From Streptomyces sp. GESEQ-4 (GTDB lineage Bacteria > Actinomycetota > Actinomycetes > Streptomycetales > Streptomycetaceae), in the NCBI RefSeq assembly GCF_017948455.1, contig NZ_JAFFSU010000029.1:1-64000 (forward strand): DNA of 64,000 nt. Direction: 5' to 3'. The notes under the pieces were generated by a model, which saw nothing but the letters and a program-made list of their open reading frames with translations, was not told where the DNA came from and did not search any database. Shown here piece after piece: positions 36,305-44,859 of the stretch. Position 1 is the first letter of the stretch, and each line of letters begins with the position of its first letter. The translations under genes and the position numbers were made by a program.

Positions 36305-36727
36305 ATGCCGACGCCCACCACGACGCCCACGACGCCCGCCCGGAAGGCCGAGATCGCCTCCCGGGCCTGGGCCGAGGCCTGCTCCATGGCGGGCGCGGAC
36401 CCGGGCCGCGGCCACCGCCCGCCCGGTGCTCTGGCAGCAGCCGCGCTGCGGGCGCACGGCACGCTTTCGGCCGGACTGGGGCAGGGCGTCCCGCTCACCG
36501 CGCCGGGGCCGGCAGGCGGCGGGGTACGGGGGCTTGCCGCCTTCCTCGCGGTGTATGCCGCCCAGCAGGAGCTGGACGGATTGCCGCTGGAGGTGAACTC
36601 GACGCTGCTCGCGCATGAGGCAACGCACGCTTTGGTGCTCCGGACGCGAGAGGGCCACCGTGCCGCGTACGCCTGGACTGTCCCAACTACCCACGGGTGG
36701 CAGGGAAATGAGCGCCCCCGGCCGTAG
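36305..36727 (+). CDS. Hypothetical protein, 140 aa
   Basis: The frame uses mostly G/C third positions, and GAGGAG lies 7 nt before the ATG, so it is probably translated. The N-terminus is Thr/Pro-rich (MPTPTTTPTTP); the middle is Ala/Gly-rich and helical; L-L-A-H-E-A-T-H-A-L resembles an HExxH zinc motif (HEATH). No family is recognised. It is distinct in composition from the P450 before it. Confidence 0.4.
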   Translation: MPTPTTTPTTPARKAEIASRAWAEACSMAGADPGRGHRPPGALAAAALRAHGTLSAGLGQGVPLTAPGPAGGGVRGLAAFLAVYAAQQELDGLPLEVNSTLLAHEATHALVLRTREGHRAAYAWTVPTTHGWQGNERPRP

Positions 36728-36994
36728 CACGGGGTCACAGCCGGCCGATACCGCGTGCGGCGGCGCCTGCCGCGGGTCGCTGACCGGCCCGACGAACCAG
36801 TCAGCACGGACCGTTCGCCCACCGGCCGTCGACGGCCGGCGACGCAGCCTCACCCCGGACCGGCCCGGACGGGCCCGGTCGGCGCGGTCGGACAAGCGCG
36901 GGGCACGGCAGAGCGGCAGGACGGGCGGTCGAGCAAGACGCCACACACACCACGGCACAGCCACGGTCCGCGGCGAAGGCCCCGGGAGACGAGC

Positions 36995-37195
36995 CGGGCC
37001 CGGTGATCTGCGCCGTCGACGACCAGCCGCTGGATGCGGGCCGCTGGATGCGGGCCGCCGGCCCGCCACCGCCCGGTTGCCCCGGCTCGCCGCGCCCGTC
37101 CAGATCCCGCGGGCCGCGAGCTGCCCCGGACCGCCACGCTGAAGGCGCAACGCCGCGCGCCGGCCCGGCAGTTCGGGGAGCAGGTGCCGGCGTGA
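36995..37195 (+). pseudogene. Degraded duplicate of the 3' end of the CreM-like ligase gene
   Basis: About 200 bp matching 33345-33538, from the codons for V-I-C-x-V-D-D-Q-P-L-D-A-G-R-W to the stop. The TGA at 37193-37195 corresponds to the ligase stop. Small insertions and deletions break the frame. It marks an ancestral tandem duplication followed by loss. The rest of the 36728-37421 gap shows no gene. Confidence 0.85.
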
Positions 37196-37421
37196 GCCGC
37201 GTATCGGCGCCCTGAGCGGGGGATGCCCCGGGCCGGCACGGCGCCTTCTCGGCCCGTTCGGCGGCGGGCTGTCGCTGAGCGCTCAAGGCGTACCCGACCG
37301 CTCGCCCCTTGAATGGCGGCAGACATCCCGCCGGACCCGCCGGCCCTCCGGGTCCGGGCCCGGCCGTGCCTGCACCACCCCCGCCTCACGTGCTCATTCG
37401 TCCCTTCCAAGGAGACAGGCA

Positions 37422-38495
37422 GTGACTACCGACGTGACCTCCAGGCCCGCCACCGGCCAGGAGACGACCGCCTCCGTGCGCCGTATCACTGATGACCTGC
37501 TCCAGCGGGTGGAGCACCGGCTGGGCTCCTTCCTCGCGGCCGAACGCGAGCGCTTCGCCGGGGTCGATGAACGGGCGGCCCTCGTCCTCGACACGCTGTC
37601 CGAGCTGGTCACGTCGGGCGGCAAGCGGATTAGGCCCGCCTTCTGCATCACCGGCTACCTCGCCGCCGGCGGTGATCCGGGCGATCCCGGGATCGTGGCG
37701 GCGGCCGCGGGCCTGGAGATGCTGCACGTGTCCGCCCTCATCCACGACGACGTCCTGGACAACTCCGCCCAGCGGCGCGGAAAGCCGACCATGCACACGG
37801 CCTTCTCCGCACTCCACCAGGACCGCGGCTGGCGCGGCGAGGCCCGCCGCTACGGCGAGGGCATGGCCATCCTCATCGGTGACCTGGCACTCGTCTACTC
37901 GGACGAGCTGATGTCCCAGGCGCCGCCGGGGGTGCGCGCGGAGTGGCACGGCCTGCGCTCCGAAGTACACGTCGGCCAGTGCCTGGACGTCACCGCGGCC
38001 GCCGAGTTCTCGGTCGACCCCCGCCTCTCCCGCCTGATCGCCCTGATCAAGTCCGGCCGTTACACCATTCACCGGCCGCTGGTCATGGGCGCGGGCGGGG
38101 CGGACCGGGCCGACCTTGCCGCCGCCTTCATGGAGTACGGCGAGGCGGTCGGCGAGGCGTTCCAGCTCCGTGACGACCTGCTGGACGCGTTCGGGGACTC
38201 CGCCGAGACCGGCAAGCCCGCAGGCCTCGACTTCAGCCAGCACAAGATGACGCTGCTGCTCGGCTGGGCGATGCAGCGCGACGAGCGCATCCGCGTGCTG
38301 ATGACGGAGCCCGGGCACACCCCCGACGAGGTGCGCCGCCGGCTCCTGGACACCGGGGTTCCCGAAGACGTCGAGCAGCACATCGCCGACCTTGTCGAGC
38401 GGGGCCGCAAGGCCATCGCCGACGCGCCCGTCGCCCCGGTGTGGCGCAACGAACTGGCGGACATGGCCGTGCGCGTCACCTACCGCAACAACTAA
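37422..38495 (+). CDS. Polyprenyl diphosphate synthase (trans-type)
   Basis: 357 aa. The first Asp-rich motif D-D-V-L-D is at residues 109-113 (IHDDVLD), the second is D-D-L-L-D-x-F-G-D near residue 250, and G-G-K-R-I-R-P binds IPP. It builds GPP, FPP or GGPP for the prenyltransferases; chain length cannot be fixed without modelling the residues before the first motif (LHVSAL). The start is GTG at 37422, behind AAGGAG. Confidence 0.93.
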   Translation: MTTDVTSRPATGQETTASVRRITDDLLQRVEHRLGSFLAAERERFAGVDERAALVLDTLSELVTSGGKRIRPAFCITGYLAAGGDPGDPGIVAAAAGLEMLHVSALIHDDVLDNSAQRRGKPTMHTAFSALHQDRGWRGEARRYGEGMAILIGDLALVYSDELMSQAPPGVRAEWHGLRSEVHVGQCLDVTAAAEFSVDPRLSRLIALIKSGRYTIHRPLVMGAGGADRADLAAAFMEYGEAVGEAFQLRDDLLDAFGDSAETGKPAGLDFSQHKMTLLLGWAMQRDERIRVLMTEPGHTPDEVRRRLLDTGVPEDVEQHIADLVERGRKAIADAPVAPVWRNELADMAVRVTYRNN

Positions 38496-38596
38496 AACCC
38501 GCCTGCGCTTTCCGGTCGGGCCGTGGCTGCCCGGCAGCCTCTTCGAGAACTCCGGCGGCAGTACTGGACGAATGACCGCGACCAGGAGCGCCCTTC

Positions 38597-39346
38597 ATGG
38601 AGCATGTGGTACAGCACGCCGTCACCCTCATCCGCGAACGCTACGGCGAGCCCCTCACCCTCGATGACCTCGCGCAGAGCGTCATGGTCAGCAAGTACCA
38701 CTTCCTGAGGGTGTTCAGCCGGGTCACCGGTGTCACTCCCGGGCGGTTTCTGACCGCGGTACGGCTACAGGAGGCCAAGCGCCTGTTGCTGAGCACCGAC
38801 CTCAATGTCGCCGACGTCGCCGCGCGGGTCGGATACAGCAGCACGGGGAGTTTCACCCGCCGTTTCACCGAGTCGGTCGGGCTTTCCCCCACGCAGTACC
38901 GCAAGCTGTCGCTCGCAGCCGTGGGCGACCCGTGCGAGCCGGCGGTGCCCGACGCGGCGCCGACCGCGACGCGGTCGGTCCGGCCCACCGGCTCGGTGAC
39001 GGGGGTCTTGCGCACCGCCGGCGCCGGCTTGTCGACCGTCCGCGTCGGAGCCTTCGACGGCGCCATCCTGCAAGGCGTCCCCGTGTCCTTCAGCAACGCG
39101 TTCGCGCCGGGACGCTTCACACTGGCCCGGATCCCCGAGGGCACCTGGTACATCCATGCCGTGACCGCCGGCGGCGACGGCGCCGCCGGTGCGGAGGGCG
39201 CCGTGCTGACGGCCACCGTGGGCCCGGTGCGGGTGGCGGGCGGTGCGGGGCACCCCCTCGACATCACCCTGTCCCCGATGGACTGGACCCGCCCGCCGAT
39301 CCTCTCCGCCCTGATGGGCATCGCCCCGCAGCCGCTGGCGGCCTGA
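38597..39346 (+). CDS. AraC-family transcriptional regulator with C-terminal extra domain
   Basis: 249 aa. The two HTH motifs of AraC DNA-binding domains occupy residues ~18-95 (L-D-D-L-A-Q-S-V-M-V-S-K-Y-H-F-L-R-V-F and the second at V-A-A-R-V-G-Y-S-S-T-G-S-F-T-R-R-F). The order is unusual: the DNA-binding domain is N-terminal and an unrecognised ~130-residue domain with beta-rich V-R-V-G-A-F-D-G segments follows. It precedes the antiporter and MFS genes on the same strand and probably controls them. Confidence 0.88.
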   Translation: MEHVVQHAVTLIRERYGEPLTLDDLAQSVMVSKYHFLRVFSRVTGVTPGRFLTAVRLQEAKRLLLSTDLNVADVAARVGYSSTGSFTRRFTESVGLSPTQYRKLSLAAVGDPCEPAVPDAAPTATRSVRPTGSVTGVLRTAGAGLSTVRVGAFDGAILQGVPVSFSNAFAPGRFTLARIPEGTWYIHAVTAGGDGAAGAEGAVLTATVGPVRVAGGAGHPLDITLSPMDWTRPPILSALMGIAPQPLAA

Positions 39347-39492
39347 CCCCGGGGCCGGGCCCGCCCCGGCCCCACACCCGTCAGCGCCCGGCCGTCCCTG
39401 CCCCCACCACCTCACGCCGCCCTGCCTTGCCTGCCCGCCCGCGCCACTGGCCCGGGCCGTGCAGCACACCCCGGCTTACGGAGACAGCACGG

Positions 39493-40764
39493 ATGAACAC
39501 GCATCAGACCACGTCACTTCTCCTCGGCCTCGCCGCCATCGTCATTCTGGCCCGCCTGCTCGGCGTCCTGGCCCGACGGCTGGGCCAGCCGGCGGTGATA
39601 GGCGAAGTCCTGGCCGGCATCGCGCTGGGACCGACCTTCCTCGACGGGGCACTCTCCGACACCCTGTTCCCGGCCGACATCAGGCCGCTGCTCAGCGCAC
39701 TGGCCGCGGTCGGCGTCGCGGTCTTCATGTTCATCGTCGGCCTCGAGGTGGACGCCGCGATGCTCCGCGGCAACACAGGCCTCGCCACCACCGTCTCGAT
39801 CAGCTCCATCCTGGTGCCCTTCGGCCTCGGCATGCTCCTGGCGCTCCACCTGGCGGACGACTACGGCACCGGCGACAGGACGGCATTCATGCTCTTCATG
39901 GGCATCGCCATGTCGATCACGGCGTTCCCGGTGCTGGCCCGCATCCTCACCGACCGGCAGATGACGCACACCCCGCTGGGCGCGATGGCAGTGGCCTGCG
40001 CCGCCATCGGCGACGTCCTCGCCTGGACCCTGCTCGCCGCCGTGATCGCCGTCAGCGGCTCGGGCGGCGCGGACCAGTGGCGCGTGCTGCTCGCCGTCCC
40101 GTACCTGCTGGGCATGCTCTTCGTGGTACGCCCCCTGCTGCACCGCTACGCCGTCCGCAGGCCCGGACTGCGGCTCACCCCGGCGGTGTTCGCGTACGTC
40201 CTGGCGGGCCTGCTGCTGTCCGCCGCCGCCACCGAGTGGGTGGGGCTGCACTACATATTCGGCGCCTTCCTCTTCGGCGCGATCCTCCCGCGCACCGGCA
40301 CCGAACGGCTGCGCACCCAGGTGCACGACCGCCTCGGGCAGATGACCGCCACCCTGCTGCTGCCGGTGTTCTTCCTGGTCTCCGGTCTCCAGGTCGACCT
40401 CTCGCAGCTGGGCCTGGGCGGCCTGGGAGCCCTGGCGCTGATCCTGATCGTCGCCGTCGGCGGCAAGTTCATCGGCGCGTTCGCCGCCGCCCGGCTGAAC
40501 CGGATGCCGCCGCGGCAGTCCGCCGCGCTCGCCACGTTGATGAACACCCGCGGCCTGACCGAACTCATCGTCCTGAACGCGGGCCTGCAACTGGGCTTCC
40601 TCGGACCGGACCTGTACTCGCTCATGGTCGTCATGGCCGTGGTCACGACAGCGATGACCGGCCCGCTGCTCAACTGGATCCTCGGCCGCCCCACGGCAGG
40701 CGCCGCCCAGGCGCCGCCCGGCGTCTCCGAACGCACGGCAGGCACGGTCGGCACAGCCGCCTAG
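39493..40764 (+). CDS. CPA2-family cation:proton antiporter (KefB/NapA-like)
   Basis: 423 aa, 12-13 hydrophobic segments. Q-P-A-V-I-G-E-V-L-A-G-I-x-L-G-P near residue 35 and the F-I-V-G-L-E-V-D transport motif are typical of CPA2 antiporters. It exchanges Na+ or K+ for H+. GGAGA lies upstream of ATG 39493. In secondary-metabolite clusters such antiporters are often transport or pH-tolerance functions; the link to the product is unclear. Confidence 0.9.
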   Translation: MNTHQTTSLLLGLAAIVILARLLGVLARRLGQPAVIGEVLAGIALGPTFLDGALSDTLFPADIRPLLSALAAVGVAVFMFIVGLEVDAAMLRGNTGLATTVSISSILVPFGLGMLLALHLADDYGTGDRTAFMLFMGIAMSITAFPVLARILTDRQMTHTPLGAMAVACAAIGDVLAWTLLAAVIAVSGSGGADQWRVLLAVPYLLGMLFVVRPLLHRYAVRRPGLRLTPAVFAYVLAGLLLSAAATEWVGLHYIFGAFLFGAILPRTGTERLRTQVHDRLGQMTATLLLPVFFLVSGLQVDLSQLGLGGLGALALILIVAVGGKFIGAFAAARLNRMPPRQSAALATLMNTRGLTELIVLNAGLQLGFLGPDLYSLMVVMAVVTTAMTGPLLNWILGRPTAGAAQAPPGVSERTAGTVGTAA

Positions 40765-40859
40765 CCGCCGGCCCGCGCACGACGCGCCGGCCGCACCGAT
40801 CCGTGCTCCCGCACGTTTTCCGCACCTTCAGACGAAACCTTCAGACGAAAGGAGCCGCC

Positions 40860-42245
40860 ATGACCGCGGATGCCCCGGCGACAGTGGGTCCGCAAGAATT
40901 CCTCGACCAGAGGCCGATGAGCCGCGGGCAGCGGCTCATCGTGGCGGTGGGCCTGCTCACCATGGTGGCCGAAGGGCTGGACACCTCCGTCGTCGCCTTC
41001 GTCTACCCCCGGCTCAAGGAAGACTGGGCCATCAGCGGCGACACCGTGACGGCGACCGTGACGCTGGGCGTTCTGGCGATGATCGCCGGGGGTGTGGCCG
41101 CCGGCCCGCTCGCCGACCGGTACGGGCGCAAGGGCGTCACCGTCGTGGGCACCGCCGCCTTCGGCCTGGGCACGGCCGCCATGGGACTCGCGGACGGTAT
41201 CGGCCTGTTCGCCGCGCTGCGCGTCGTGGCCTGCCTGGGCCTCGGTGCGGTGCTGCCGACCATGATGGCTCTGGTCGCGGACTGGATGCCCGCCAGGCGC
41301 AGGGTCCAGATGGTCGCACTCGCCTTCGCCGGAGTGACGGCCGGCACCACCCTGGGCGGCATCCTCTCCGCGGTCATCACGCCCGCCTTCGGCTGGCCCG
41401 CCCTGCTGGTGGTGAGCGGGATCGCCCCGCTGCTGCTGCTCCCGGCGCTCGTCCGGTTGGTTCCGGAGTCCGTGAGCGTGCTCGCCGCCCGCAGGCGGCC
41501 GCCGGCACGGCTGCGCACCGCCCTCGCCGCCGTCGCTCCGGGCGAGGACCTGTCCCGCATCGACTGGAACCGAAGCGCGGCGGACAAGGGCGCCAAGCCC
41601 GCCCCCCGGGTCATCCTGTCCCGGGGCCTTGCCCGCACCACCCTCCTGCTGTGGCTGTGCTTCTTCCTCGGCCAGGGCGCCGCGTTCGTGATCATCACCT
41701 ATCTGCCCGAACTGGCCGAGCGCGGGGGCCTGTCGGAGTCGAAGGCCGCGATGTCCGTCGCGGCGTTCGGGTGGGGCGGCCTGATCGGGCAGCTCTCGGT
41801 GTCCTTCGTTCTCAAGCGGTTCGACCGGTTCCGGGTGCTGGCGGCCCTGTGGGCGATGACCGCACTCGGCCTCGGGGCGGCTGCCCTGTGGGCCGGCCAC
41901 TTCGCCTGGCTGCTCGCCACGGCGTTCCTCCTCGGGCTCTGCCTCCCGGCGGCCACCTCCGTGCTGCAGGCGGTCACCGCGGTCACCTACCCGCCGTTCG
42001 CCCGCGCCACCGGAGTGAGCTGGGCCAACAGCGCGGGAAAGCTGGGCCCGCTGGCCGGCGGTCTGCTCGGCGGCATCATGGTCGACGCGGGCTGGCCGCT
42101 GGCCAAGGTCCTCCTCGTCCTCGCCGTGCCCGTCGCGATCGGCCTCCTGGCCACGCTGATGCTGCAGACCCGCAGCCGGCAGCAGCGGGCTGAGCCGCAC
42201 GCCGGGTCCCGGCCGCTCGCGGACCTCGTTTCCAAGGGGCCGTGA
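40860..42245 (+). CDS. MFS transporter, aromatic acid:H+ symporter (AAHS)-like
   Basis: 461 aa, 12 helices. The loop motif L-A-D-R-Y-G-R-K follows helix 2 and E-G-L-D-T-S-V-V-A-F is in helix 1, both typical of AAHS-type aromatic acid carriers. It may take up an aromatic compound or export the phenolic product. GGAG lies before ATG 40860, after a duplicated ACCTTCAGACGAAA leader sequence at 40827-40852. Confidence 0.88.
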   Translation: MTADAPATVGPQEFLDQRPMSRGQRLIVAVGLLTMVAEGLDTSVVAFVYPRLKEDWAISGDTVTATVTLGVLAMIAGGVAAGPLADRYGRKGVTVVGTAAFGLGTAAMGLADGIGLFAALRVVACLGLGAVLPTMMALVADWMPARRRVQMVALAFAGVTAGTTLGGILSAVITPAFGWPALLVVSGIAPLLLLPALVRLVPESVSVLAARRRPPARLRTALAAVAPGEDLSRIDWNRSAADKGAKPAPRVILSRGLARTTLLLWLCFFLGQGAAFVIITYLPELAERGGLSESKAAMSVAAFGWGGLIGQLSVSFVLKRFDRFRVLAALWAMTALGLGAAALWAGHFAWLLATAFLLGLCLPAATSVLQAVTAVTYPPFARATGVSWANSAGKLGPLAGGLLGGIMVDAGWPLAKVLLVLAVPVAIGLLATLMLQTRSRQQRAEPHAGSRPLADLVSKGP

Positions 42246-42301
42246 CCGGCCTGGAGCCAGGCAACCGGACCCGACGTTCCTCGGCACGTACGGGATCCGC
42301 C

Positions 42302-42420
42302 CAGAAGTTCGAAGAGCCGGGGCCGCTGCTGTGCGCGATCGCCCACCGGATCGTGGGCAGCGCGGGCGACGCTCAGTACGCGGCCGAGGCGACCTGGCCG
42401 CGCTGGGCGGCAGGCGCACG
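42302..42420 (+). pseudogene. Remnant of an ECF sigma factor gene (region 2)
   Basis: A frame encodes F-E-E-P-G-P-L-L-C-A-I-A-H-R-I-V-G-S-A-G-D-A followed by E-A-T-W-P-R-W, the start of sigma region 2 of SigJ/ECF41-type factors. It then runs into IS607 right-end sequence and stops being sigma-like. No start codon with RBS is obvious. Only about 35 codons remain. Confidence 0.65.
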
Positions 42421-42505
42421 GGGCAACCAGGACACCCCACACCGGCCGGGGTGTCCGCAGCGACCAGGAATGGGTCCAGGACCCGCTCCTGCTCACTGAT
42501 GAGGA
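42421..42505 (+). mobile_element. Relic of an IS607-family right end
   Basis: About 85 bp that match the reverse complement of 61846-61930, the right end of the IS607-type element. They share CAACCAGGACACC and CTGCTCACTGATGAGGAAC. It keeps two hairpins (GGACACCCC/GGGGTGTCC and CAGGA…TCCTG). No transposase gene remains here. Confidence 0.8.
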
Positions 42506-42558
42506 ACGGTCCACCAAAGCTCCACCGGCTCTCAAGTGGCAGCTGCCACCATTTACCC

Positions 42559-42685
42559 ATGGCTGTCAAAAAGTACAGGTCGGCGCATCCCCCACCCTGG
42601 CCGCCGACACCGGCGCCGTTACCGGTGAGCTGCGGCGGAACCCCGATTCCGGCGCCGCCGCGACGCTCTCCGCGGGCTTCGGTGC
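42559..42685 (+). pseudogene. Degraded 5' fragment of a DHA2 MFS gene (paralogue of 44860-46422)
   Basis: Begins ATGGCTGTCAAAAA like the intact gene and then matches it in pieces, e.g. CCACCCTSGCCGCCGAMACC and TCCCGCGGGCTTC-like runs, with deletions between. The upstream CTCAAGTG and TTTACC elements are also conserved (42531-42558). The remaining stretch 42686-43036 shows only a low-complexity frame and an RBS for the next gene. Confidence 0.75.
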
Positions 42686-43036
42686 AGGACGTCATGAACA
42701 GCGATTCCGGCGCCGGCGCACGGGTGTGCCAGGCCGTGGCCCGCCGCATCCGCGCCATCGCCCCCCGGATACCGGCCCGCGCCAAGGGCCTGCAGCCGCC
42801 GGTGCAGGAGCTGCCCGGCCACGCCACCGACCCGACCGCCCGGCCCGGCGCCGCCGCCGGCGCCCTGGCCGTCTCCCGCATCGACGCCCCGCCGGCCCCC
42901 GCTGACACCGGCGCGGCCCGCGCCGCGGCACAGGGAGCCACCACCTGACCTCCGGGCCCGCGACCCACCTGCCCCTGCCCCGGCGACCGGTCCTGCTCCG
43001 GCGCCGATGCCGCATGCCCTTTTCGGAGAGGAATCC

Positions 43037-44638
43037 ATGAGTACGAACCCCGCACAGGTGGCACCCGCCGACGGGAGCGGCGGCGGCGCGCTGGACGCGC
43101 GTCAGCTGCGCGCGATCCTGATCACCGTCTCGGTGGCGCTGATGGCCGTCATGGCGTCGGTGTCCGGGCTGAACGTCGCCCAGACGGAGATGGCCGTCGA
43201 CTTCGACACCTCGCAGAACACGGTCCTGTGGATCATCAACATCTACACCCTGGCCCTGGCCGCCCTGCTGCTGCCGCTCGGCGCGATCGGTGACCGCCTG
43301 GGCCGCAAGCCCATGCTGATCGCCGGGCTGGTCGTCTTCGGCGTCGCGAGCGTGGTGGCGGCCCTGGCCCCCAATGCCGAGGTGATGCTCGCCGCGCGCG
43401 TGGCCGGCGGCATCGGCGCCGCGGTGATCATGCCGATCACCCTGGCCGTCATCACCTCCACCTTCCCCGAGGAGCAGCGCGGCAAGGCGATCGGCGTGTG
43501 GACCGGCGTCGCCGGAGGCGGCGGCATCCTGGGCATGTTCCTCTCCGCCCTCCTCGTCGACGCCGCCGACTGGCGCTGGCTGTTCGCCCTGCCCGTGGCC
43601 CTGGTCGTCATCGCCCTGGCCATGACGCTGAAGTCGGTTCCCAACTCCCACGAGCGGTCCCCCCACGCCTTCGACACCGTCGGCGCGCTGGTGTCCGTCG
43701 TCGCCGTGGCCGCCCTCACCTTCGTCCTGCAGGAGGGACCGGAGCGCGGCTGGACCGACCCCGTGACGCTGGTCAGCCTCGCCGTCGGCCTCATCGCCAC
43801 GGCCGGCTTCGTGGCCTGGGAGCTGCGCCTGCGGGAGGCATCCCTGCTGGATGTACGCCTGTTCCGGGAGCGCGGCCTGGCCGGCGGATCGATCACGCTG
43901 GTGGTGGTCTTCGGTGTCCAGGCGGGCATCGCCGTGGTCCTCTTCCCGTTCCTGCAGGCCGTGCTCGGCTGGTCGGGCCTGCTGTCCGCGGCGGCGCTGA
44001 TGCCCCTGGCCGTCGCCATGATGGCGGCCTCCGGCCTGGCCCCCAGGCTGGCCGCGCAGATCGGCCCCCGCCCGACCATGAGCCTGGGAATCGCGCTGAT
44101 CGGTGTCAGCCTGGCGCTCATGGCCCTGTTCGTCTCCGTCGACGGCGGCTACCTGTCGATCCTGCCCGGCATCATCGTCATGGGCCTGGGCCTGGCCTTC
44201 TCCATGGTGCCCTCCACCGAGGCCATCACCCGTTCCCTGCCGCGTGAGAAGCAGGGCGTCGCCTCCGCCCTCAACGACGTCACCCGCGAATTCGGCACCG
44301 CGCTCGGCGTCGCCATGCTCGGCGCCATCCTGACGGCCGGCTACCGCAACGCCATCGACGACCGGCTGCAGGGCATCCCCGAGGAGACCGCGGGCACCGC
44401 ACGGGAAGGCATCGCCAACGCCATCGAGGCCTCGGGCGGCGCAGGCTCACACGCGCAGGCCCTGGCCGACGCCGCAAAGCAGTCCTACGTCGACGGATGG
44501 CAGCAGTCCATGTGGGCGGGCGTCGCCGTCATGGGCGTGCTGCTCATCTACATCGCCCTGCGCGGCCCGAAGAAGACCACCGCCGAGGCCGCGCCGGACG
44601 AGGCAGCGGACACCGAGACCGTCGCCCTCGCCCGGTGA
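43037..44638 (+). CDS. DHA2-family (14-helix) drug:H+ antiporter
   Basis: 533 aa, 14 hydrophobic segments. D-R-L-G-R-K-P loop after helix 2 and the W-R-W-L-F motif after helix 5 are typical of the EmrB/QacA group. GGAGAGG precedes ATG 43037. A 32-bp tandem duplication begins inside its last codons and runs past the stop. Likely exports the cluster product. Confidence 0.92.
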   Translation: MSTNPAQVAPADGSGGGALDARQLRAILITVSVALMAVMASVSGLNVAQTEMAVDFDTSQNTVLWIINIYTLALAALLLPLGAIGDRLGRKPMLIAGLVVFGVASVVAALAPNAEVMLAARVAGGIGAAVIMPITLAVITSTFPEEQRGKAIGVWTGVAGGGGILGMFLSALLVDAADWRWLFALPVALVVIALAMTLKSVPNSHERSPHAFDTVGALVSVVAVAALTFVLQEGPERGWTDPVTLVSLAVGLIATAGFVAWELRLREASLLDVRLFRERGLAGGSITLVVVFGVQAGIAVVLFPFLQAVLGWSGLLSAAALMPLAVAMMAASGLAPRLAAQIGPRPTMSLGIALIGVSLALMALFVSVDGGYLSILPGIIVMGLGLAFSMVPSTEAITRSLPREKQGVASALNDVTREFGTALGVAMLGAILTAGYRNAIDDRLQGIPEETAGTAREGIANAIEASGGAGSHAQALADAAKQSYVDGWQQSMWAGVAVMGVLLIYIALRGPKKTTAEAAPDEAADTETVALAR

Positions 44639-44684
44639 CCGCACAAGAACGGGTCGCCCTCACCCGGTGACCGCACAAGAACGC
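44621..44684. repeat. Two tandem 32-bp repeats over the stop of the MFS gene
   Basis: Units 44621-44652 and 44653-44684 differ at only one or two positions and each carries the end of the reading frame (GCCCGGTGACCGC-type). A recent slippage duplication placed a second copy of the stop region downstream. Confidence 0.9.
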
Positions 44685-44831
44685 AAGGAACGGTACGCGC
44701 ACCGGTCGTGACCGCACTGAACCGGACGCGTGCCGAACAGTGGCCTCCGCTTGATCCTGTGCTCCGCCACGCGGACACGGGACCAGGCGGAGGCCACGGT
44801 CGTGCGCGGCTCCACCGGAACTCAATCCACT

Positions 44832-44859
44832 CTCAAGTGACAGTGGCCATCTTTTACCT
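44832..44859 (+). promoter_or_regulatory. CTCAAGTGA element directly before the DHA2 MFS start
   Basis: CTCAAGTGACAGTGGCCATC lies within 30 bp of the ATG with no Shine-Dalgarno between. The matching site at 42531 precedes the pseudogene copy. The TetR gene at the end of this operon is the obvious candidate regulator. The transcript may be leaderless. Confidence 0.45.
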
